From contig NC_015520.1 in the NCBI RefSeq assembly GCF_000213255.1, forward strand, positions 2,893,501 to 2,957,500: a DNA stretch of 64,000 bases, in the 5' to 3' direction. How positions within the stretch are numbered: position 1 is the stretch's first letter; every line of letters starts with the position of its first letter. Below, one piece after another: positions 9,072 to 18,492 of the stretch. Below the pieces are notes generated by a model that saw only the letters and a list, made by a program, of their open reading frames with translations, ran no database searches and was not told where the DNA came from. The translations under genes and the position numbers were made by a program. Source of the stretch: Mahella australiensis 50-1 BON. GTDB taxonomy: Bacteria; Bacillota; Clostridia; Mahellales; Mahellaceae.

Positions 9072-10595
9072 CTATATACCGCCTCCAACAGAGCCGTCCC
9101 ATGTATCAACCTTGGTCCTCTTCAGCTCATCCTCGTCAAACCACCGTGTCGTCACCGTTTTTGTCTCCGTATAGAACCTTACCCCGTCCTTACCCAGCAC
9201 ATGCAGATCGCCTATAAACGACATCTTATGGCCATTGAACGGGAAAATGCCGACCGGCACCGGTATGCCAACATTGACCCCTACCATACCGCCGTGCGTT
9301 CTCCTAGCAAACTCACGCGCATAGTACCCGTTTTGCGTGAATATGACCGAGCCATTGGCATACGGATTGCTGTTCATAACCTCTATGCCTTCTTCAAAGT
9401 CTTTGACCCTTTTTATGCACAGCACAGGCCCGAAAATCTCCTGTTGGCCTATACTTATTTCAGGCGTCACATGATCGAATATGGTCGGCCCAAGGTAATA
9501 GCCGCCTTCATAGCCCGGCACAACTATGTTTCTGCCATCGAGTACTAATTCGGCCCCTTCCTCAATGCCCTTTTCTATCCACTTTATGATGGAATTCCGG
9601 TGCTCGGCCGATACCACAGGGCCCATCTCGGTCGTCCTGTCATATGCCGGTCCCACTTTCAAAGCGCTGGCTTTCATTTTAAGTATCTCAACCAGTTTAT
9701 CGGCTATGCTCTCCTGAGCCACTATGACCGGCAAAGCCATGCACCTTTCGCCTGCACAGCCAAACGATGAATTCATAATGCCGGCCGCGGTCCTTTCAAG
9801 TGGAGCATCTTCGAGCACCAGGCCATGGTTTTTGGCCTCTCCCAAAACCTGCACCCTTTTGCCGTGAGCTGCCGCTGTTTCGTAGATATGCCGGCCTACC
9901 GATGTGGAGCCCACAAAGGATATGCCCTTTACATCGGGATGCTTCAGCAGTATCTCCGATTCGTTCCTACTGCATGTGACGATGTTCAGCACACCGTCGG
10001 GCAGGCCTGCTTCCTGCCATAGCTCGGCACATCTCATGGCTGTCATAGGCACCATCGAGGCTGCTTTTATCACTATAGTATTGCCCGTAGCCAGGCACAG
10101 CGGTGCCATCCAACCCATAGGGATCATACCTGGGAAGTTCCACGGCACTATGCCGGCGAATACGCCTACCGGTTCTCTATATAGCGTTGTATCATATCCC
10201 TTAGACGTATCCATGAGCGATTCACCCAACATGAGCGTGGGTATGCCACAGGCAAACTCGATCGGCTCTTTTATCTTGAGCACTTCGCCTTTGGCTTCTT
10301 CCCATACCTTGCCATTTTCATGCGCTATAATATCGGTGAGTTCATCTATATGGCTTTCCAGTATGTCCCTGAATTTGAATATTACCTGAGCCCGTTTCAT
10401 AACCGGTGTCTGCGACCAACTTACGAAGGCCTCTTTAGCAGCTTCCACCGCCATATTGACCTCCTCGACGGTACAGCACGGGGTCTGCGCTATCACCTGG
10501 CCCGTGCTCGGGTTGTGTACATCCATGTACTTGGTTGTCTTGGATTCTATCCATTTGCCGCCTATGAAAACCTTCAGTTTTTTTATATCGCTCAC
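9072..10595 (-). CDS. iolA: Methylmalonate/malonate-semialdehyde dehydrogenase (CoA-acylating)
   Basis: A 507-residue aldehyde dehydrogenase converting malonate semialdehyde to acetyl-CoA and CO2 with NAD+ and CoA, the last step of inositol catabolism. The catalytic Cys is in SSFGCAGERCMA and the MMSDH-type WNFPGMIPMGWMAP and GEAKNHGLVLEDA stretches are present; length fits IolA/MmsA (about 485-510). The start is GTG at 10595, with GGAGGAG in front. It is the last gene of the iol series and ends at a terminator. Its presence shows that the operon's product includes malonate semialdehyde. Confidence 0.95.
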   Translation of the reverse strand: MSDIKKLKVFIGGKWIESKTTKYMDVHNPSTGQVIAQTPCCTVEEVNMAVEAAKEAFVSWSQTPVMKRAQVIFKFRDILESHIDELTDIIAHENGKVWEEAKGEVLKIKEPIEFACGIPTLMLGESLMDTSKGYDTTLYREPVGVFAGIVPWNFPGMIPMGWMAPLCLATGNTIVIKAASMVPMTAMRCAELWQEAGLPDGVLNIVTCSRNESEILLKHPDVKGISFVGSTSVGRHIYETAAAHGKRVQVLGEAKNHGLVLEDAPLERTAAGIMNSSFGCAGERCMALPVIVAQESIADKLVEILKMKASALKVGPAYDRTTEMGPVVSAEHRNSIIKWIEKGIEEGAELVLDGRNIVVPGYEGGYYLGPTIFDHVTPEISIGQQEIFGPVLCIKRVKDFEEGIEVMNSNPYANGSVIFTQNGYYAREFARRTHGGMVGVNVGIPVPVGIFPFNGHKMSFIGDLHVLGKDGVRFYTETKTVTTRWFDEDELKRTKVDTWDGSVGGGI

Positions 10596-10613
10596 TTTTT
10601 CTCCTCCATTACG

Positions 10614-11393
10614 TTATTTTGCCGGCCAGATCACGGCATCTTCCTGCATTGCCCACAGATGTTCCGATTCAAATGTGGGCGTTATATACGGGTTGCCTTC
10701 CAAGTGGCGTATAACCCATATATAATACATGGCATAGCCGGGGGCCGATACCTGAGGATGGCTGGCATCGTTTAGTATCTCTACAGTATCGTTGTTTTTG
10801 ACTTTTAGGACGTTTTCGCCGAGGTTGCAAAAGCCGAAACCGTTCTCGGGACTAAATTTATAATAATATATCTCCGGCTGCGGATGATGGTGCGGCGGAT
10901 AGCTGGACCATTTGCCGGGATAGTTTATCACCTCTCCCAGCACCAGGTTGGAATAAGGCGCATTGGAATAATCGAATATGGTTCTCACTATGCGCGTGGC
11001 CATCTCGTTCACAGTTCCTTTACCTCTTTCTTCGCTTCGGCATTCTTCATCCGAATAAAGATGGGCATCAAAGGCAACGCTGTTATCGGTCTGTGATACC
11101 GACAGCTCCGCTTCGTCGCTTATGCATTTTATGTTTACAGCAATCCCGGCCGGCACATGCAGGCACCATGGGTTTTGATCTAGAAAGCTTTTTCTGTGGA
11201 CAATGGCCTTTCTGTTACCCCATTCGAAAACCACATCGCCCTGTATGAGCAAAAATGCGCGTTCTTTTGCCGACGCGTCGGCAAATCCCTGATCCTTTTT
11301 CAATTTCAGTATACCAAAGTCCATTCCCGTCTGATCTTCATACACTATACTGTTATAGCCGTAATCAAAAGGCTTACCCCTTCTTATCAACAC
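10614..11393 (-). CDS. iolB: 5-deoxy-glucuronate isomerase
   Basis: A 259-residue bicupin (KduI/IolB family) that isomerises 5-deoxy-D-glucuronate to 5-dehydro-2-deoxy-D-gluconate. The motif YPPHHHPQPEIYYYKF with clustered metal-binding His is the IolB signature, and the C-terminal cupin keeps NDASHPQVSAPGYAMYYIW. Start is GTG at 11393 behind GAGAGG. It lies 18 bases upstream of iolA and 15 downstream of the transaldolase gene. Confidence 0.95.
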   Translation of the reverse strand: MLIRRGKPFDYGYNSIVYEDQTGMDFGILKLKKDQGFADASAKERAFLLIQGDVVFEWGNRKAIVHRKSFLDQNPWCLHVPAGIAVNIKCISDEAELSVSQTDNSVAFDAHLYSDEECRSEERGKGTVNEMATRIVRTIFDYSNAPYSNLVLGEVINYPGKWSSYPPHHHPQPEIYYYKFSPENGFGFCNLGENVLKVKNNDTVEILNDASHPQVSAPGYAMYYIWVIRHLEGNPYITPTFESEHLWAMQEDAVIWPAK

Positions 11394-11408
11394 ATGTATC
11401 CTCTCCTT

Positions 11409-12485
11409 TTAAATGGTTATCATAAATCCCCTTATAACACCTAAAAGCTGTTCGTATCCTTCTATAAAGGATTTAAGGGTTTTCTTTGTGGCGCCAAATC
11501 CATCGAAATCCTCGGGTTTCATGCCGTCGGCATCGTATGCTCTGCGGAAATCGTCAAATTTAGCGTATAGTTCATCGATTATCTCCTTGTCGACATCATT
11601 ATCCATCCTAGCAACTACTTCGATGTCAGAAGCATTGAACATCTTCTGCCATTTATACGGTATAGTAAGCACTATGTCGCCGCCCATAAGCTCGCTCCAT
11701 TGCAGGTAGTTCCTATAAGCTGCCGCCAAAAGGCGCGTTCTATAACCTCGCTCTTTGTATATCCTATAGGCTTTTTTCATGGCGGCTATGCCAGCCCAAT
11801 CGAGGTATCCCGGCGTAGCAAGTATTTCATCTTTTTCAGCCACATCCTTGAGCCAATCGTCCAAACGTCCCACCATTATCGTGCATACCGGCCTCATTGA
11901 GGCTATATCCTTGCCTTCTTTTTCCCTGCTGTCAAGCCCCCTTTCTATAGCCTCGGCTACAGCCAGCGACTGGGGAACGGTAAAGCAAACCGTCGCATTT
12001 ATATTAACGCCGTTGTATGTGGCTTCTTCTATGGCCTCTATGCCGGCCTTCGTGACCGGTATTTTTACCTGCATATTAAGCGCCAATGTATTGAAATGTA
12101 TGGCCTGTTCTGCCATCATCTCAGCATTTCTGTAATATTTAGGGTTGGTCTGTATGGATATTCTGCCTTTTAATCCATTTTCTTTATCGAATACCGGCTT
12201 TAGCAGCTCTGCTCCTTTGACGGCCATTTCCTCAATTAATTTCCATGCCACGTCTTCTTCCGTGCCCTTAGGCATCTCTTTTATTATCTGATTTATTCTG
12301 TCCTGCCAAAGATGCATTTCTTTCTTTAATACATTGAATACTATCACCGGGTTGGTAGTAGCCCCTACCGCACCGTTTTCTATAGCGTAGGTCAGCTCCT
12401 CCACTGAGCATGAATCATTCCAAAAATCCGTAGGCATCGTGGATGCCATCCTGTGCAATGGGCTTTTATAACCATCCATAGTCAT
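11409..12485 (-). CDS. Transaldolase-family protein in the place of IolC/IolJ
   Basis: A 358-residue class I (Schiff-base) transaldolase-family TIM barrel. ATTNPVI near residue 43, SIQTNPKYYRN near 110, NMQVKIPVTKAGI with the likely Schiff-base Lys at 141, and NINATVCFTVPQ near 162 correspond to the TxNPxI, SxEVDP, VKIPAT and NATLLFS family motifs. The ATG at 12485 has GAGGTG 7 bases upstream. It is inside the iol operon between iolE and iolB, where other Firmicutes carry iolC (kinase) and iolJ (aldolase), neither of which is present here. Chemically a transaldolase could cleave 5-dehydro-2-deoxygluconate between C3 and C4; this is inference. It could also be an ordinary pentose-phosphate transaldolase. 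Confidence 0.88.
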   Translation of the reverse strand: MTMDGYKSPLHRMASTMPTDFWNDSCSVEELTYAIENGAVGATTNPVIVFNVLKKEMHLWQDRINQIIKEMPKGTEEDVAWKLIEEMAVKGAELLKPVFDKENGLKGRISIQTNPKYYRNAEMMAEQAIHFNTLALNMQVKIPVTKAGIEAIEEATYNGVNINATVCFTVPQSLAVAEAIERGLDSREKEGKDIASMRPVCTIMVGRLDDWLKDVAEKDEILATPGYLDWAGIAAMKKAYRIYKERGYRTRLLAAAYRNYLQWSELMGGDIVLTIPYKWQKMFNASDIEVVARMDNDVDKEIIDELYAKFDDFRRAYDADGMKPEDFDGFGATKKTLKSFIEGYEQLLGVIRGFMITI

Positions 12486-12513
12486 TTAAAATCACCTCGA
12501 CAAAATATTAGTT

Positions 12514-13407
12514 TTATAATCCGGCTTTCACCTTTATATATTCCCTGGCCTTTAAGGCGTATTCCAGCGGATTAGCCTTGGCCGGGTCCTGTTCCGCTTC
12601 CACCACCATCCATCCTTCATATCCTGTATCATCAAGAACTTTGAATATAGGGGCAAAATCTATCATGCCATCGCCGGGCACTGTGAACACACCGGCTCTT
12701 ACGGCGTCGAGAAAGCTCATGTCCTCGCGTTTAACCTTCTCTAAGACATCTTTTCGGACGTCTTTGAGGTGCACATGTTTTATTCTGGCAGCGTATTTTT
12801 TCACCACTTCCACCGGGTCTTCGCCCGAGAATACCAGGTGCCCTGTATCATAGAGCAGATATACGAAATCCGGGTCAGTCATACTCATAAGCCGGTCGAT
12901 TTCTTCCAGTGTCTGCACGCCGGTGCCCATGTGATGGTGGTAGGTCAATACCATCCCCTTATTCTGAGCCAATTTACCCAGATAGTTCAATCCATCGGCC
13001 AGGCGTTTCCACTCTTCTTTGGTAAATATGGGTTTACCAGCAAACACGGGTATATCTTTTAATCCTTGTATGCTGTGCCCTTGCTCCGCCGCGCCTATTA
13101 TCTTCGCACCTAATTCATATAGAAGATCCCTGTGCTTTACGAATGCATCCACTGTTTCCTGCAGGGGTTTGGTGGTGAGGTATGCGCTGAACCAAGCATT
13201 GCATACCCTGAGGCCCCTCAGCGACAGGGCTTTTTTAAGCACCTGGGGATCTTTTGGATACTTGTTGCCTATCTCGGTGCCTTCAAATCCAGCCAGCGCC
13301 ATTTCGCTTATGCATTGTTCAAATGTATTTTCTGCGCCTAGTTCAGGCATATCGTCATTGGTCCATGCTATGGGCGCTATGCCCAATTTCACTTTGTTTT
13401 TATCCAT
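12514..13407 (-). CDS. iolE: 2-keto-myo-inositol dehydratase
   Basis: A 297-residue AP-endonuclease-2-type TIM barrel that dehydrates scyllo-inosose to 3D-(3,5/4)-trihydroxycyclohexane-1,2-dione. The N-terminal [18 protein letters not shown] stretch is diagnostic for IolE, and the metal ligands are visible in [27 protein letters not shown] and MVVEAEQD. The ATG at 13407 is chosen over two upstream in-frame starts because AAGGA lies 8 bases before it and the longer forms reach into the iolD stop. Confidence 0.95.
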   Translation of the reverse strand: MDKNKVKLGIAPIAWTNDDMPELGAENTFEQCISEMALAGFEGTEIGNKYPKDPQVLKKALSLRGLRVCNAWFSAYLTTKPLQETVDAFVKHRDLLYELGAKIIGAAEQGHSIQGLKDIPVFAGKPIFTKEEWKRLADGLNYLGKLAQNKGMVLTYHHHMGTGVQTLEEIDRLMSMTDPDFVYLLYDTGHLVFSGEDPVEVVKKYAARIKHVHLKDVRKDVLEKVKREDMSFLDAVRAGVFTVPGDGMIDFAPIFKVLDDTGYEGWMVVEAEQDPAKANPLEYALKAREYIKVKAGL

Positions 13408-13424
13408 ATCGTTCATCCTTGCCC

Positions 13425-15356
13425 TCAATACTTTCTTGCTTTTTTGAGCTCTTCTTTCAATTCCTCAGTAGCTTTCACTATATCCTGTTTGCGTGCTACC
13501 TCAGCATTGCCCACTCTCCACCACGATTCGTAATCATGCGTCATGGTCTTGGGCAATACTTTTATATCTATCAGCGTGGATACGGTTTGCTTCTTGGCAT
13601 CCTCTATGGCGTTTCTAAGCTCTTCTTCGCTTCTAACACGATAGGTCTTGCAGCCGTAGCCTTCGGCACATTTGGCGAAGTCTATGCACATAAGCTCGCC
13701 ATCAAGCTTCCCGGTCTGCTCGTTTCTCATGCGAAATTCGGTGCCGAAGCTGCCCATGCCGTGGCCCATCTGCAGGTTGTTTATGCAGCCGAACGAGGCG
13801 TTGTCGAATAGCACCACGTTTATCTTTTTGCGCTCCTGTATAGATGTTATGAGCTCGGAATGAAGCATAAGATAAGAGCCATCCCCCACCATAGAATATA
13901 CCTCGACATCCGGCCTGGCCATCTTCACGCCCAACGCAGCATTTATCTCATAGCCCATGCATGAATAGCCATATTCCATATGGTAGGTATCGGGGGCTTT
14001 AGGCCGCCACATCCTCTGCATATCACCCGGTAAGCTGCCCGATGAACCGACTACTATTGCATTGTCATCTATTATCTCGTTCAATATGCCCAGCACTCTG
14101 GTCTGAGGCATGTATGAGCCGAATTTTTCTCCGAATTCTTCTATCACTTCATCTCTTTGACCTGCTATTTCTGGCTGGAAGCCCTCGCCATATTTGATGT
14201 TTGCAAGCCTATCCAGCTCTCGCAACCACTTGTCCCTGGCCTCTTTTATCTCGGTGGTATAGGCCGATTTGTAGCCTGTTTCTTTGAGCTCTTCGCATAT
14301 GGCCTCAAGCGCCGCCTTAGCATCGGCCACCACCCTTACCCCATCCAGTTTGTAGGCATCGAACGAAGCTATATTTATGTTGAGGAAATCAACATCCGGA
14401 TTCTGAAAAAGCCATTTGGATGATGTGGTGAAATCGGTATAGCGCGTGCCTACGCCTATTACCAAGTCGGCTTCTTTTGCTATAGTATTGGCCGCGATGT
14501 TGCCTGTCGCGCCTATACCGCCCAGATTGAGCTCGTGGTCCCATGTTATGGCACCCTTGCCGGCCTGGGTTTCTCCAAACGGTATGTTGAATGCCTCGGC
14601 AAATGTTCTAAAAGCCTCCTGCGCTTCGGAATACTTGACACCGCCACCGCATATCAATATGGGCTTTTTTTTGCTCATTATGAGCTTTACGGCATCGCTT
14701 ATCATCTCTTTGGTCGCCGGCATGCGTTCTATGCGGTGCACGCGCTTTGCCAGAAACTCAACGGGAAAATCGTAGGCCTCGGCCTCGACATCTTGAGGCA
14801 TGGCCAATGTTACAGCGCCGGTATCGGCCGGATTGGTCAGCACTCTCATGGCGTTTATAGCTGCCGACATGAGCTGCTCGGGGCGCGATATCCTGTCCCA
14901 GTACCTGCTTACGGCTTTGAATGCGTCGTTTGTGGTTATGCCTATGTTGTAGTATTGTTCCACCTGCTGCAATACCGGGTCAGGCTGCCTCATCGCATAT
15001 GTATCGCCCGGCAAAAACAGTACCGGTATGCGGTTAGCAGTAGCCGTGCCGGCTGCCGTCACCATATTGGCGGCGCCCGGCCCTATAGATGATGTGCAGG
15101 AGTATATCTGCCTTCTGTGCATCTGCTTGGCAAAGCCTATGGCTGCGTGGGCCATGCCCTGCTCGTTTTTGCCCTGGTGCACTATCAGTTCCCCCGGGTC
15201 CTCTTCCAGCGCTTGGCCTATGCCCAACACGTTGCCGTGGCCGAATAGCGCAAATACCCCTCTTACAAACTTCTGCTCGACGCCGTCGAATTCGATATAC
15301 TGATTATCCAGAAATTTGACCAGGGCTTGCGCTGTGGTCATTCTCATGGTTTTCAT
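13425..15356 (-). CDS. iolD: 3D-(3,5/4)-trihydroxycyclohexane-1,2-dione hydrolase
   Basis: A 643-residue thiamine-diphosphate enzyme that opens the inositol-derived ring to 5-deoxyglucuronate. The catalytic Glu is in [16 protein letters not shown] near residue 65; the ThDP-binding block starts at [13 protein letters not shown] and ends at [12 protein letters not shown] in the C-terminal domain. Length fits IolD (about 635-645) and exceeds acetolactate synthases. Start ATG at 15356 follows AGGTGG. It lies 17 bases after iolG and overlaps no neighbour. Confidence 0.96.
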   Translation of the reverse strand: MKTMRMTTAQALVKFLDNQYIEFDGVEQKFVRGVFALFGHGNVLGIGQALEEDPGELIVHQGKNEQGMAHAAIGFAKQMHRRQIYSCTSSIGPGAANMVTAAGTATANRIPVLFLPGDTYAMRQPDPVLQQVEQYYNIGITTNDAFKAVSRYWDRISRPEQLMSAAINAMRVLTNPADTGAVTLAMPQDVEAEAYDFPVEFLAKRVHRIERMPATKEMISDAVKLIMSKKKPILICGGGVKYSEAQEAFRTFAEAFNIPFGETQAGKGAITWDHELNLGGIGATGNIAANTIAKEADLVIGVGTRYTDFTTSSKWLFQNPDVDFLNINIASFDAYKLDGVRVVADAKAALEAICEELKETGYKSAYTTEIKEARDKWLRELDRLANIKYGEGFQPEIAGQRDEVIEEFGEKFGSYMPQTRVLGILNEIIDDNAIVVGSSGSLPGDMQRMWRPKAPDTYHMEYGYSCMGYEINAALGVKMARPDVEVYSMVGDGSYLMLHSELITSIQERKKINVVLFDNASFGCINNLQMGHGMGSFGTEFRMRNEQTGKLDGELMCIDFAKCAEGYGCKTYRVRSEEELRNAIEDAKKQTVSTLIDIKVLPKTMTHDYESWWRVGNAEVARKQDIVKATEELKEELKKARKY

Positions 15357-15373
15357 AATACCACCTCTAATTT

Positions 15374-16399
15374 TTATATGGAATTCTCTATTTCATGTAT
15401 TTTAACCGGCCTGTTTTCTTCCAACGATTTCTTAGCCGCCAAAGCTATAAGCACCGGTTTTAAGCCATCTTCACCGCTAACTGGAGGATCGGTATCATTT
15501 ATAACAGCATCTACAAATTCTTTTATTTCCTCAACAAACGAATCGTTGTACCTCTCGAGGAAGAAATACTTTGGCTTTTCGCCTATAATCCCATCAGCCG
15601 TGCTTAGAATTCTTGTGGACGGCGTATCATTCTGATCTTCGGCGCTGCCATTGGAGCCAAAAACCTCAACGCGTTGATCATAGCCGTACGTGGCCTTTCT
15701 GCTGTTGTTTATGACACCTATGGCTCCATTTTCAAACCTAAGCGTTATGACTGCCGTGTCTATATCGCCTGCTTCGCCTATGGCAGGATCCACCAGCACT
15801 GCTCCCGCTGCATATACTTCTTCTACCTCGCTTCCTGCCAGATACCTTGCCATATCGAAGTCATGTATGGTCATGTCCAGGAATAAGCCTCCAGATGATT
15901 TGACATATTCTATTGGCGGCGGTGCTGGATCCCTTGAGGTTATTTGGATTATATGGGGCTTACCCACTCTGCCTTCTACTACCGCTTCTCTAACAGCTTT
16001 ATGGTTGTGGTCAAACCTCCTGTTAAAACCTATCTGCAGCTTTACACCAGCGGCTTTTACCGCATCTAAGGCGGCTTTCACCTTATCTACCGATAAGTCT
16101 ATCGGTTTTTCACAGAATATGTGCTTGCCGGCTTTGGCCGCTTCGATTATGAAATCGGCATGTGTATTAGTGGGTGAGCATATAAGGACGGCTTCGATTT
16201 CAGGATTGTTCAAAATATCTTTGTAGTTTTTTGTAACAGCGTGTATACCGAGCTCATCCGCCCATTCTTTGATCTGATCCGCAAAAATATCAGCTATAGC
16301 CACAAGCTCTGCCTTCGGCACATTGCGCACAATATTTTCGGCGTGAAGTTTACCTATCCTCCCCGCACCTATAATGCCTATTTTAAGCCTTTCCCCCAT
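15374..16399 (-). CDS. iolG: Inositol 2-dehydrogenase (Gfo/Idh/MocA family)
   Basis: A 341-residue NAD-dependent oxidoreductase that oxidises myo-inositol to scyllo-inosose, the entry step. The Rossmann motif [15 protein letters not shown] is at the N-terminus, the EKPIDLS catalytic Lys near residue 97 and the [14 protein letters not shown]is/Asp block near residue 175. Two starts are possible: TTG at 16405 and ATG at 16399; I chose ATG, behind AGGAG at about 10 bases. It is the first gene of the operon, behind a strong promoter with an embedded LacI-type operator. Confidence 0.93.
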   Translation of the reverse strand: MGERLKIGIIGAGRIGKLHAENIVRNVPKAELVAIADIFADQIKEWADELGIHAVTKNYKDILNNPEIEAVLICSPTNTHADFIIEAAKAGKHIFCEKPIDLSVDKVKAALDAVKAAGVKLQIGFNRRFDHNHKAVREAVVEGRVGKPHIIQITSRDPAPPPIEYVKSSGGLFLDMTIHDFDMARYLAGSEVEEVYAAGAVLVDPAIGEAGDIDTAVITLRFENGAIGVINNSRKATYGYDQRVEVFGSNGSAEDQNDTPSTRILSTADGIIGEKPKYFFLERYNDSFVEEIKEFVDAVINDTDPPVSGEDGLKPVLIALAAKKSLEENRPVKIHEIENSI

Positions 16400-16441
16400 A
16401 ATCAAATTCTCCTCTCAAAATATATTAGATAATTCCTCTTT

Positions 16442-16470
16442 AGGATATCAAACGTTTGCATTAAAGTCAA
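16442..16470 (-). promoter_or_regulatory. iol promoter with operator in the spacer
   Basis: On the minus strand TTGACT (16465-16470), a 17-base spacer and TATCCT (16442-16447) form a sigma-A promoter. The spacer contains the perfect palindrome CAAACGTTTG (16449-16458), a LacI-family operator core. A repressor bound there would block polymerase. The same core lies in the spacer of the nearby lacI-family gene. Confidence 0.8.
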
Positions 16471-16626
16471 CGTTTTTTATGAATTCAGCTATCAAGACTG
16501 TATGTATATAATCTTATCGCTTTAATATTGCAATTTATCGTTTCAATAATCGTTTGCACAACTATACTTGCGTAAAAGAAGATATCTATGCTAAAATAAA
16601 TCATATCATTCGGGGGTGATAAAAAA

Positions 16627-17256
16627 ATGAATTCGGCAGAACAATCAAAAATTATTATAAAAGAAAATAAGCAAGGAATAAGCTTAGAAACTCCTCGTTT
16701 CTCTCTATCGTACGGACAGGCAGCGGATGCGGATATAGGAAATCGTCGGCTTATTAGTTTTAACATACTTTCAGCGCTAAAAGGAGGAGACCATGACGTT
16801 ATCCTCGAGGTTGACAGCTCTCTGCTAAATGCCCCGAGGCAACATCGGGCCGATATAGCACTGGATTTTGTTCGCGCTGTGCGCAGCGCCGGTATAGATT
16901 TCAGATATGATAAGAATGCTGAAAAGACTTCTTTCTTTTCTCAGCTTTTTAGAATAGGTGATACCGGCTCTTCATTTCGTCACCGTGTTTTAACGTATGT
17001 CCCAAAAGGTATATGGAACAGTGAAACCTTTGTAAATATTTTACCCACTCAGGGTATACGGTATTATATAGTGCCGCCTAATGCTCAAAGCAGCAAACTG
17101 CTGGACGACATGCGCCAGGGTTATATATTAGATGATGAGAAGCTGGATATATTCGATCTGATAGTCTTCGACTGCTGCATTTTCGGCCAAATGGGCATAT
17201 ATACAAAGCATCTTTCGCTAGATGATATAAAAGGGCGCTTAAAAAATATCCTTTAA
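16627..17256 (+). CDS. Unrecognised 209-residue protein divergent from iolG
   Basis: I do not recognise this family. The ATG has GGGGGTG upstream, and TTGCGT/TAAAAT with an 18-base spacer could be its promoter. The protein is soluble, with no signal peptide or membrane segment and no repeated motif. Visible are a beta-rich N-terminal part (LETPRFSLSYGQ), a central HRVLTYVPKGIWNSE stretch and a C-terminal LIVFDCCIFGQMG segment with paired Cys. It is transcribed away from iolG and toward the lacI-family gene, overlapping that gene's stop by 4 bases. Its position suggests, but does not show, a link with the inositol genes. Confidence 0.7.
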   Translation: MNSAEQSKIIIKENKQGISLETPRFSLSYGQAADADIGNRRLISFNILSALKGGDHDVILEVDSSLLNAPRQHRADIALDFVRAVRSAGIDFRYDKNAEKTSFFSQLFRIGDTGSSFRHRVLTYVPKGIWNSETFVNILPTQGIRYYIVPPNAQSSKLLDDMRQGYILDDEKLDIFDLIVFDCCIFGQMGIYTKHLSLDDIKGRLKNIL

Positions 17257-18254
17257 ATACTTCTGCAAGTCCTCCTTATAATAAGCCTAGGTTCCAGTAT
17301 CTTTTTTATCGGCGTTTTATCCTGCGGACTATTTATTTTTTGTATTATTATTTCCGCTGCTAATTGGCCTATCTTTACCTTTGGCTGAGCTACTGTGGTA
17401 AGGCTGATCTTATCAAAAGAGGCAAAACTTATATCATCTATGCCCATAACCGATACGTTGTCAGGCACTTTCAGTCCGAATTCTTCTACGGCCTGTATCA
17501 CGCCTAGCGCCAGCACATCGTTGCCCGCCAGTATAGCGGTGGGAATATCGTTATAGATCAACAGCTCTTTAGTAAGTTCATAGCCGCTCATCTGTTTGAA
17601 CTGGCCGTGCATAGGAGAATACCGCAGCGGCAAACCATAGGATTTCAGTGCTTCCCGATATCCTTCAAAGCGCCGTCTATCGCTGCTGCTGTTTTCCAAT
17701 CCACCTATGTATGCTATATTTTTATGTCCTAATTTCAGCAAATATTCTGTCGCCATATATCCGCATTTATAATCGTCAGTAGCTACAAAACTGCAATCAG
17801 GATCATCAGGACTGTAAGTGACAAACACTACGGGCGTATCTCCACCATTAAAATTAGAGATTATATGGCTATCATCTACTGCCGGCGCAATTATAATACC
17901 ATCCACCATCTTGCTCTTGAGGGCTTTTAGATACCTCTCCTCCCTCTCAATCTGCCAGTTGGTCGTACATAATAAAACGGTATAGCCATTATCATATGCG
18001 TGGCTCTCCACCCCCTGAGCCACTTCGGGAAAGAATGGATTTGTTATATCGGGTATTATAAGCCCTATGGTCTTAGTGGCCTTTGTAATCAGACTTCTGG
18101 CTATAATATTGGGCGTATATCCCATATCTTTAGCCAATTTCTTAATCTTTTTTTTAGTTTCCTCGCTGATATCCGGATGATCGGAAAGAGCACGGGAAAC
18201 TGTCGCATATGATACATTAGCTGCTTTTGCTATATCCTTTATAGTTACGCTCAT
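17253..18254 (-). CDS. LacI-family transcriptional repressor, probable inositol regulator
   Basis: A 333-residue repressor with an N-terminal LacI helix-turn-helix (VTIKDIAKAANVSYATVSRAL) and a periplasmic-binding-protein-like effector domain (GLIIPDITNPFFPEVAQGVE onward). The ATG at 18254 is preferred to a longer reading because AGGGATG precedes it and the DNA-binding domain starts there. Its own promoter and the iolG promoter carry the same AAACGTTT-type core between -35 and -10, so autoregulation and control of iol are likely. Most Bacillus iol operons use a DeoR-type IolR instead. The effector is unknown. Confidence 0.9.
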   Translation of the reverse strand: MSVTIKDIAKAANVSYATVSRALSDHPDISEETKKKIKKLAKDMGYTPNIIARSLITKATKTIGLIIPDITNPFFPEVAQGVESHAYDNGYTVLLCTTNWQIEREERYLKALKSKMVDGIIIAPAVDDSHIISNFNGGDTPVVFVTYSPDDPDCSFVATDDYKCGYMATEYLLKLGHKNIAYIGGLENSSSDRRRFEGYREALKSYGLPLRYSPMHGQFKQMSGYELTKELLIYNDIPTAILAGNDVLALGVIQAVEEFGLKVPDNVSVMGIDDISFASFDKISLTTVAQPKVKIGQLAAEIIIQKINSPQDKTPIKKILEPRLIIRRTCRSI

Positions 18255-18286
18255 GAAGTCATCCCTATCCAAAACAAGTTTTCTTG

Positions 18287-18315
18287 AGTATAGCAAACGT
18301 TTTCGCAAATGTCAA
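18287..18315 (-). promoter_or_regulatory. Promoter and operator of the LacI-family gene
   Basis: On the minus strand TTGACA (18310-18315), exactly 17 bases and TATACT (18287-18292). The spacer holds GCGAAAACGTTTGC, an imperfect version of the palindrome found in the iolG promoter, in the same location. This points to autorepression. Confidence 0.78.
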
Positions 18316-18323
18316 TGATAATT

Positions 18324-18366
18324 TTTTAACAAACTTATTGAAAACTATAGGATACCGGTTGGTAGC
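18324..18366. repeat. 43-bp direct repeat, left copy
   Basis: Identical over 43 bases to 29111-29153, same orientation. It starts just upstream of the LacI gene promoter. The two copies bracket about 10.7 kb of accessory genes. Confidence 0.9.
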
Positions 18367-18492
18367 AGTACTCCAGACCCAGGGCTAGAGTATGAATATA
18401 TTTACCTCCAAAGCTTTTCTAAAGGGCTTTTTTAAAACTGCTACAGCTTTATCATCTTTAACAAAGATATACCTTCTAAAGGATAGTGCAAA

